From NCBI RefSeq assembly GCF_019492185.1, contig NZ_JAICCF010000005.1:186001-250000 (forward strand): DNA of 64,000 bases. Reading direction: 5' to 3'. Position numbers and translations under genes: made by a program. Positions 58,866 through 64,000 of this stretch are shown here, one piece after another. The stretch's first letter is position 1, and every line of letters starts with the position of its first letter. The stretch is from Chitinophaga rhizophila. Lineage in GTDB: Bacteria; Bacteroidota; Bacteroidia; Chitinophagales; Chitinophagaceae. A model generated the notes under the pieces. It searched no databases, was not told where the DNA came from, and worked only from the letters and a program-made list of their open reading frames with translations.

Positions 58866-60281
58866 ATGAATTGTAGTCTGATTATAAGCATTCTTGTAAT
58901 GACACTGCGTAGCATTTTTACCACAAACTACCAGTATACGTCGTCGCCTGTTGATAGTCTGCAGAAAAGAGTACCAGCCAGATACTTTTCCGTAGTTAGT
59001 CATAAGTCTTTGCGTACTAAACGCCGGATAAGCCGCTCTAATGGCAGGCTTTTAAAGCGCATGTATAAGCAGGAGTATAACATAAAACGACACTTACAAA
59101 AGGTAGATAGTATGGCTGCTAAAGAGTTTTTTACAACTGATATCAACGGACTATCTGAGCTTCAGTATGTAGGAATGTATAAGAATGTAAGTAAGCTATT
59201 AAAGCAGAATATTCATTTGGAAAGTATGAATAATGTGCTGAAGTTTCTTACTAGTGAGTCAGCCTTTGCAGGTGTTCCAGCGCAGCAGGTTCGTTCTACA
59301 GTGAATGCTGTAAACGTCTTGCAAATGAGATTACACCATGCAAAAGAAGTAAGTGGATATATCCGGGAGCGTCAACGGATATTAAAACTACAATTGTCTA
59401 AGTATATCAGCATGCGCGGTTATTTGTGTAAGATGGATAAGGCGGCCTATTATTACACACAGCAGCTGAACGAACATCTTCTCCGACTAGCTGAAAGTAC
59501 TAAACTTGAGCAGGAAGTATTGGCATTGGTGCAGCAGATGCCAGCCTACAAAAAGTTCAGCCAGCGCTGTTCCGGATTGACCGGATACTTGGACCCTGAG
59601 TTTAGCAAGGCCACTATGGACCTCCAAATCTTGCAGACTCGTAAACAGGTACACCTGCTATTACAGGAGAAGGGCGGGAAACATCCTGATGCAGCACAAG
59701 TAGTTAGCCAGCGCATGGACCAGGCAAAAGCGCAGCTGGATGATCTCAAAGAGAGATTTCCTGGGCTGATTAATGCAGGAGATAAGCCTGATTTTAAGCC
59801 AAAGGCTATTAGGACAAAACCATTCTGGCAACGCCTGGAAATGGGTGGTAATGTACAATTTCAGCGGTCGGGTCGTATTATTCCCGTTGTAGCTGAAATT
59901 GCAGGGCAGCTGGGTTATAGGTTTCATCGGAATGGTAGTGCAGGTATGGGTCTGGCATATAAAGCTGGTCTAGGCAATGGATGGAATGAAATAGCCCTGA
60001 GTCGGGAGGGCATAGGACTTAGGGCTTTTGTGGATTGGAGGCTAAGAAATACTTTCTTTATCAATGGAAGTGTAGAGCAGCATTATATGTCTGTCATTAG
60101 GCGTGCCGGCCAGTCAATAGAGCCTGGGAGCTGGATGCGGAGTGTATTATTGGGGATCAGTAAGCAATATGCTGTTGGTGCATGGCTGAAAGGTAACTTG
60201 ATGCTATTATATGATCTTCTTGCAAGTGATACTAGGTTATTGGGAAGTCCGGTAAAGTTACGAATGGGATACAGTTTCTGA
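58866..60281 (+). CDS. Secreted coiled-coil protein with C-terminal beta-barrel
   Basis: 471 residues from the ATG at 58866 (a TTG five codons earlier is possible); a signal peptide-like start (MNCSLIISILVMTLRSIF). Residues about 45-310 are helical and charged (SLRTKRRISRSNGRLLKRMYKQEYNIKRHLQKVDSMAAKEFF, then IRERQRILKLQLSKYISMRGYLCKMDKAAYYYTQQLNEHL). The last ~150 residues have alternating strands ending in LRMGYSF, with aromatic Phe last, typical of outer-membrane barrels. From memory, similar Bacteroidota proteins often stand near Rhs or adhesin genes, but none is here. The function is unknown. Confidence 0.7.
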   Translation: MNCSLIISILVMTLRSIFTTNYQYTSSPVDSLQKRVPARYFSVVSHKSLRTKRRISRSNGRLLKRMYKQEYNIKRHLQKVDSMAAKEFFTTDINGLSELQYVGMYKNVSKLLKQNIHLESMNNVLKFLTSESAFAGVPAQQVRSTVNAVNVLQMRLHHAKEVSGYIRERQRILKLQLSKYISMRGYLCKMDKAAYYYTQQLNEHLLRLAESTKLEQEVLALVQQMPAYKKFSQRCSGLTGYLDPEFSKATMDLQILQTRKQVHLLLQEKGGKHPDAAQVVSQRMDQAKAQLDDLKERFPGLINAGDKPDFKPKAIRTKPFWQRLEMGGNVQFQRSGRIIPVVAEIAGQLGYRFHRNGSAGMGLAYKAGLGNGWNEIALSREGIGLRAFVDWRLRNTFFINGSVEQHYMSVIRRAGQSIEPGSWMRSVLLGISKQYAVGAWLKGNLMLLYDLLASDTRLLGSPVKLRMGYSF

Positions 60282-60383
60282 GGATTAGTACTATTTTCTC
60301 CACTGTGCCTACGATATTGCCTTTACTTACCTTTTCCGGCCTACATTACCTATTTTTCCCTTTCACTTTAAGTTACAGGCTCA

Positions 60384-62189
60384 ATGAAAAAGGTACTATT
60401 CATCAGTGCAATGGCCTTGCTCGGTATTATGGGCAATGCCGAAGCGCAGTCCAGGCACACCTTCTCCCTTGCTAAGAAAGATTTTTTACTCGACGGTAAA
60501 CCTTACCAGATCATCAGCGGAGAATTACATCCGGCTCGTATTCCGAAAGAATACTGGCGTCACCGAATACAAATGGCTAAAGCCATGGGATGTAATACTA
60601 TAGCTGCCTATGTATTTTGGAACTATCATGAACAGGAAGAAGGTAAATTCGATTTCACTTCCGAAAACAGAGACATCGTTGCTTTTGTTAAAATAGCGCA
60701 GGAAGAAGGAATGTGGGTGATGCTTCGCCCTGGCCCTTATGTATGCGCAGAGTGGGAATTTGGTGGCCTACCACCTTACCTGCTGAGAATCCCTGATATT
60801 AAAGTACGCTGTATGGACCCAAGATACATGGAAGCCACAGCACGTTACATCAAAGTAATATCAGAACAGGTGAAGCCCTTGCAGATAACCAACGGCGGTC
60901 CTATAATTATGGTGCAGGTGGAGAATGAGTACGGCAGCTTCGGTAATGATAGAGATTATATGCTCAAAATCAAAGAACTGTGGGAGCAGAATGGGATAAC
61001 TGTACCTTTCTATACGGCCGACGGGCCAGTCGCAGCACTGCTGGAAGCGGGTAGCGTGCCGGGAGCTGCTATCGGACTGGATTCCGGTAGTTCTGAGGGA
61101 GATTTTGCAGCTGCAGAAAAGCAAAATCCTGATGTCCCATCCTTTAGTAGTGAATCTTATCCCGGCTGGCTGACTCACTGGGGTGAGAAGTGGGCACGTC
61201 CTGATATGGCAGGTATTGTGAAAGAGGTGAAGTTTCTCATGGATACAAAACGTTCCTTTAATCTGTATGTTATTCACGGAGGTACCAATTTCGGCTTCAC
61301 TGCAGGTGCAAATTCCGGTGGCAAAGGGTATGAGCCAGATCTGACATCTTATGACTACGATGCGCCAATTAATGAGCAGGGAGATACTACAGCCAAGTAT
61401 ATGGCTTTACGCTCGTTAATCGCTTCTTATAGTAAGAAGAAACTGCCAGCTATCCCCAAAGCAATACCAACCATCACTATACCCGAATTTCAGCTCAAGC
61501 CTTTCACAAGCATCTGGGAAAATCTGCCTCCGGCTGTGAAATCTGTCCAGCCCAAAACGTTTGAAGCCTACGGCCAAGATTATGGTTACATGGTTTATAA
61601 GACCATGCTGATAGGACATAAGAGTGGTAAACTGGACATCCTTGAGCTGCATGATTATGCTACTGTCTTCCTGAATGGTAAGTATATTGGTAAGATTGAT
61701 CGCAGGCTGGGAGAACACAGTATTGAGCTACCAAAGTCTGACGTAAAAGATCCTATACTGGAGATATTCGTAGAAGGAATGGGTCGGATTAACTTCGCCC
61801 AAGCTATGCTTGATCGTAAAGGTATCACAGATCGCGTCACATTAAATGGTATGACACTGATGAACTGGGATGTGTATGGTCTACCAATGAAAAGTGAGTT
61901 TGTACAGCAATTGCAGCCTTCCAAAACGGGTGATGTGAAAGAAGGTGAGTTCTTCAAGGCAACATTCACCCTCGCCAATACAGGGGATACCTATCTGGAC
62001 ATGTCTAACTTCAAAAAAGGTATGGTTTGGGTTAATGGTCATAACCTCGGAAGATACTGGGAAATTGGTCCGCAGAAACGTTTATACTGTCCTGCACCAT
62101 GGTTGAAGAAAGGGGAAAATGAAATTATCGTACTGGATCAGCATCAGGTGGAAGCAGCTACTGTAAAAGGAGAGAAGAAGCTTGAATAA
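60384..62189 (+). CDS. Beta-galactosidase, GH35
   Basis: 601 residues with a signal peptide (MKKVLFISAMALLGIMGNAEAQ). The TIM barrel (about 30-350) begins FSLAKKDFLLDGKPYQIISGELHPARIPKEYWRHRIQMAKAMG. Acid/base Glu182 lies in GGPIIMVQVENEYGSFGND and nucleophile Glu257 in PSFSSESYPGWLTHWGE, with HGGTNFGFTAGAN following. The C-terminal half holds the beta-sandwich domains (FLNGKYIGKIDRRLGEHSIELP, KGMVWVNGHNLGRYWEIGPQKRLYCPAPWLKKGENEIIVLD). It releases terminal galactose from glycans in the periplasm or outside. It converges with a GH105 gene. Confidence 0.95.
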   Translation: MKKVLFISAMALLGIMGNAEAQSRHTFSLAKKDFLLDGKPYQIISGELHPARIPKEYWRHRIQMAKAMGCNTIAAYVFWNYHEQEEGKFDFTSENRDIVAFVKIAQEEGMWVMLRPGPYVCAEWEFGGLPPYLLRIPDIKVRCMDPRYMEATARYIKVISEQVKPLQITNGGPIIMVQVENEYGSFGNDRDYMLKIKELWEQNGITVPFYTADGPVAALLEAGSVPGAAIGLDSGSSEGDFAAAEKQNPDVPSFSSESYPGWLTHWGEKWARPDMAGIVKEVKFLMDTKRSFNLYVIHGGTNFGFTAGANSGGKGYEPDLTSYDYDAPINEQGDTTAKYMALRSLIASYSKKKLPAIPKAIPTITIPEFQLKPFTSIWENLPPAVKSVQPKTFEAYGQDYGYMVYKTMLIGHKSGKLDILELHDYATVFLNGKYIGKIDRRLGEHSIELPKSDVKDPILEIFVEGMGRINFAQAMLDRKGITDRVTLNGMTLMNWDVYGLPMKSEFVQQLQPSKTGDVKEGEFFKATFTLANTGDTYLDMSNFKKGMVWVNGHNLGRYWEIGPQKRLYCPAPWLKKGENEIIVLDQHQVEAATVKGEKKLE

Positions 62190-62196
62190 ATAAGAA

Positions 62197-62233
62197 AGAA
62201 GGCTGTATCTGAATATGATACAGCCTTCTTTTC
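62197..62233 (+). terminator. Terminator of the GH35 gene
   Basis: AAGAAGGCTGTATC pairs perfectly with GATACAGCCTTCTT around a six-base loop, followed by TTC-rich sequence. Confidence 0.88.
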
Positions 62234-62320
62234 TTCATCCGGACGACGCTTTGACTACGTACCTGGGACGTCTTGGCAAACAGTGATTAGTCATATAGCC
62301 TTTTACCCCCATGAGCCTCC

Positions 62321-62612
62321 ATATTTACACCTCCTGCCTTTCTGAAAGCCATAGATGAGCATTTTCTTAAACTTGCCCGCTATCGAGTTTTGTTATGAAT
62401 ATTTATTGCCAGCCCTTCCATATTTATACCTCCTGCCATTCTGAAGCCATAGATGAGCATTTTCTTAAACTCGTGCGCTATCGAGTTCTATTATGAATAT
62501 TTATCGCCAGCGCCTATCTTTACACCTCCTGCCTTTCTGAAAGCCATAGATGGACATTTCTTAAACTCGCCCGCTATCGAGTTCTACCATGCATATTTAT
62601 CGACATCCCCTC
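62321..62612. repeat. Three tandem copies of a ~97-bp hairpin unit
   Basis: Copies begin at 62321, 62420 and 62516 (period 99 and 96). Each has CCTCCTGCC, a GCCATAGATG block, a run ending in CTTAAAC and a small hairpin near CGCTATCGAGTT; in the third copy AACTCG (62564-62569) pairs with CGAGTT (62578-62583). No open frame runs through the array. Confidence 0.85.
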
Positions 62613-62965
62613 CATGTATAGAGATTACTTGAGATTGATAGAGCTAGGTAATTGGGACTACCATCCATTCTCCCAGCGTTATTAGATTTATGAAGCCAGG
62701 CCACTACTTTTTGACTCGTCAGGCAATCATCTATGCATCCCGCAAACACTGGCGATAGTCTGCCTTTATCAGGTTCTCCTTTCGCAATAAAGTGTTCTTT
62801 TTCTCATCAAAACCTATATGGTAATAAGCTGACGCATAGGTCTGCTCCTTTTTTATCCAAAGTGAGGCTGTAGCTATTCATAACCAATATGTTACCGTTA
62901 TTATACCGTTCTTGTAACTATGCTATGCTGTCTTTGTGATGTAGACACCCTGGAGGGTGAAAATT

Positions 62966-62988
62966 AAGCTGCCTGTAGTGGCAGGCTT
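62966..62988 (-). terminator. Probable terminator of the GH105 gene
   Basis: On the minus strand AAGCCTGCC pairs with GGCAGCTT (one bulge), followed by AATTTTC. It lies about 48 bases past the stop codon. Confidence 0.5.
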
Positions 62989-63036
62989 TGATGTTTCATT
63001 TCAAGTGGAAAATCATGTGTTTAGGGTTGTGATAGG

Positions 63037-64000
63037 CTAGTTGGCCAATAAGGCAGCGGCAGCCCATAAAATAGGTGCCTGACCATGCAGATCCCCTGTC
63101 ACACGGGAGCGATTTAGGTAATACTGCTGATCATTTCTTTTATTGGTTCCCTCACAGACATCTCTGATATCTCCGCTTTCATTGATATATTTTACCAGGG
63201 TAGTCCAGGCATTTTTAGCGACTGGCCCGTACTCTTTTTCCTCCAGCCAGCCTTTTTTCACTCCGGTAACAATGGCATAGGTAAACATACCGCTGCAGGA
63301 CGTTTCTGCCCATGAATTAGGATCATCCAGTAATTGGTGCCACATATAGTTCTTATCCTGTAGTTTCTTCAATGCAGCCATCATTTTCTTATAGCCATCC
63401 ATAATTCTTGTACGGTCGGCGTGGCTGTTAGGAAGGGCACTGAGCAGTTCTGTCATACCGGCTGCCATCCAGCCGTTACCGCGACCCCAGAGAAAGGGCG
63501 CATCTGCCGCGTGGAAGAACAGTCCGTCTGGCTGCTGGATAGCATCCAGATAAACAACCATTTCCCTTGCTGCACGATCAAGATATTCCTTATTGCCAGT
63601 AGCACGGAAGGCTTCTACCTGCAGAACAGTAATCATGTACATGTCATCTATCCACATGCGCGTTTGCCAGGAAAGGCCTTTTGCTTGTAATTCCTGCTGA
63701 TTTGGCTGCGGATTGGCAGGCAATTGCCATTGCTCATCTGCAAACGGCTTACCCACTTCCAGGTATTTGGTTTGGTTAGTCTGCAGATAAAGTTCCAGGG
63801 GAATTGTTCCGAACACACTGTGATCTACATGATCTGGTTTAGGTACCAGGCTTTGAGATTGTGCAAATAAAGGCTCATAACGCAAAGTGAGCTTCTGCGC
63901 CAGTTCCTTGTTTCCAGAAGCTTTTGCAAACTGAAGTGCCCCATACCAGGTGCAAACCTCCGGATAAGTAATTGATTGTGGAAGACCTGGATTACCGAAA
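63037..64000 (-). CDS. GH88/GH105 unsaturated glucuronyl/rhamnogalacturonyl hydrolase (5' end outside window)
   Basis: The frame is open from the right edge to the stop at 63037, about 321 codons; the start lies beyond the window. An internal TTG at 63885 is not the true start, because the upstream codons (FGNPGLPQSITYPEVCTWYGALQFA) are family-like. Features of the (alpha/alpha)6 barrel: WQTRMWIDDMYMITVLQVEAFRATG, APFLWGRGNGWMAAGMTELL, SWAETSCSGMFTYAIVTGVKKGWL. The family removes unsaturated uronic acid from pectin fragments after lyase cleavage, which fits a plant-polysaccharide lifestyle alongside the GH35 gene. Confidence 0.92.
   Translation of the reverse strand, partial: FGNPGLPQSITYPEVCTWYGALQFAKASGNKELAQKLTLRYEPLFAQSQSLVPKPDHVDHSVFGTIPLELYLQTNQTKYLEVGKPFADEQWQLPANPQPNQQELQAKGLSWQTRMWIDDMYMITVLQVEAFRATGNKEYLDRAAREMVVYLDAIQQPDGLFFHAADAPFLWGRGNGWMAAGMTELLSALPNSHADRTRIMDGYKKMMAALKKLQDKNYMWHQLLDDPNSWAETSCSGMFTYAIVTGVKKGWLEEKEYGPVAKNAWTTLVKYINESGDIRDVCEGTNKRNDQQYYLNRSRVTGDLHGQAPILWAAAALLAN

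Larger units (their letters stand above)
62234..63036. other. Intergenic region between convergent glycosidase genes
   Basis: About 800 bases. It holds the tandem hairpin array at 62321-62612 and a likely terminator for the GH105 gene at 62966-62988. The rest (about 62613-62960) shows no gene. Confidence 0.5.

Noticed and set aside
63037..63885. Treating the GH105 gene as complete with a TTG start at 63885
   Set aside because: The frame stays open and family-like up to the window edge, so the gene is partial.

Overview
The window comes from a Bacteroidota chromosome, most probably Chitinophagaceae and Chitinophaga-like. Several promoters match the Bacteroidota -7 element TAnnTTTG (pdhA, gyrA, ndk, folP, hmgA), Shine-Dalgarno sequences are weak or absent, and the gene families (DUF4252, DUF4349, DUF721 beside recF, fused aspartokinase/homoserine dehydrogenase, many sigma/anti-sigma pairs, GH35 and GH105 enzymes) fit that group. 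No rRNA, tRNA, CRISPR array, prophage or intact insertion sequence was found.

Layout. 1-3.8 kb: accessory genes, a large near-perfect palindrome and a PI-PLC-like lipoprotein. 4-11.5 kb: housekeeping genes xerD, ndk, nrnA-type DHH phosphoesterase, FKBP lipoprotein, cdaA, folP, then a DoxX-like gene with an orphan OppB-type permease. 11.7-13.8 kb: ECF sigma, putative anti-sigma and two DUF4252 proteins. 13.9-23.1 kb: papain-like protease, DUF721/recF, pdhA, TPR protein, ribH, CCG-domain protein, EVE protein, DUF4349 lipoprotein, PAP2 phosphatase, zinc-Cys-less sirtuin. 23.2-29 kb: saccharopine-type dehydrogenase, gyrA, TPR protein. 29-31.8 kb: two consecutive sigma/anti-sigma pairs. 31.9-45.3 kb: NlpC/P60 peptidase, ppa, DUF4878, phoH, soluble PAS histidine kinase with response regulator, rpe, TPR lipoprotein, and the thrA-thrB-thrC operon preceded by a Thr/Ile-rich leader peptide. 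45.5-53 kb: hmgA and hpd (tyrosine catabolism) flanking an aldo/keto reductase, a TetX-like monooxygenase with its TetR regulator and a TlpA-like protein. 53-56.7 kb: small membrane protein, L,D-transpeptidase and a gluconate-dehydrogenase-subunit-3/GMC pair. 56.7-58.8 kb: decayed second GMC gene and tandem repeats. 58.9-64 kb: coiled-coil/beta-barrel protein, GH35 beta-galactosidase, a tandem hairpin array, and a GH105 gene cut by the window edge.

The most interesting observation is that hmgA and hpd, 5.8 kb apart and acting in consecutive steps of tyrosine degradation, carry matching 5' leaders. Each has a -7-like motif, then 24-25 nt later a small ORF (28 and 32 codons) whose products align without gaps over 22 residues (shared M1, D12, R14, K17, Y18, F20, L21), then about 190 nt to the main start, which is preceded by nearly the same 15-16 nt. 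This suggests a leader-peptide control element shared by the two genes. A second peptide leader lies before thrA. Other unexplained structures are an 11-bp-period repeat family (two sites 43 kb apart), three tandem copies of a ~341-bp unit and three tandem copies of a ~97-bp hairpin unit.
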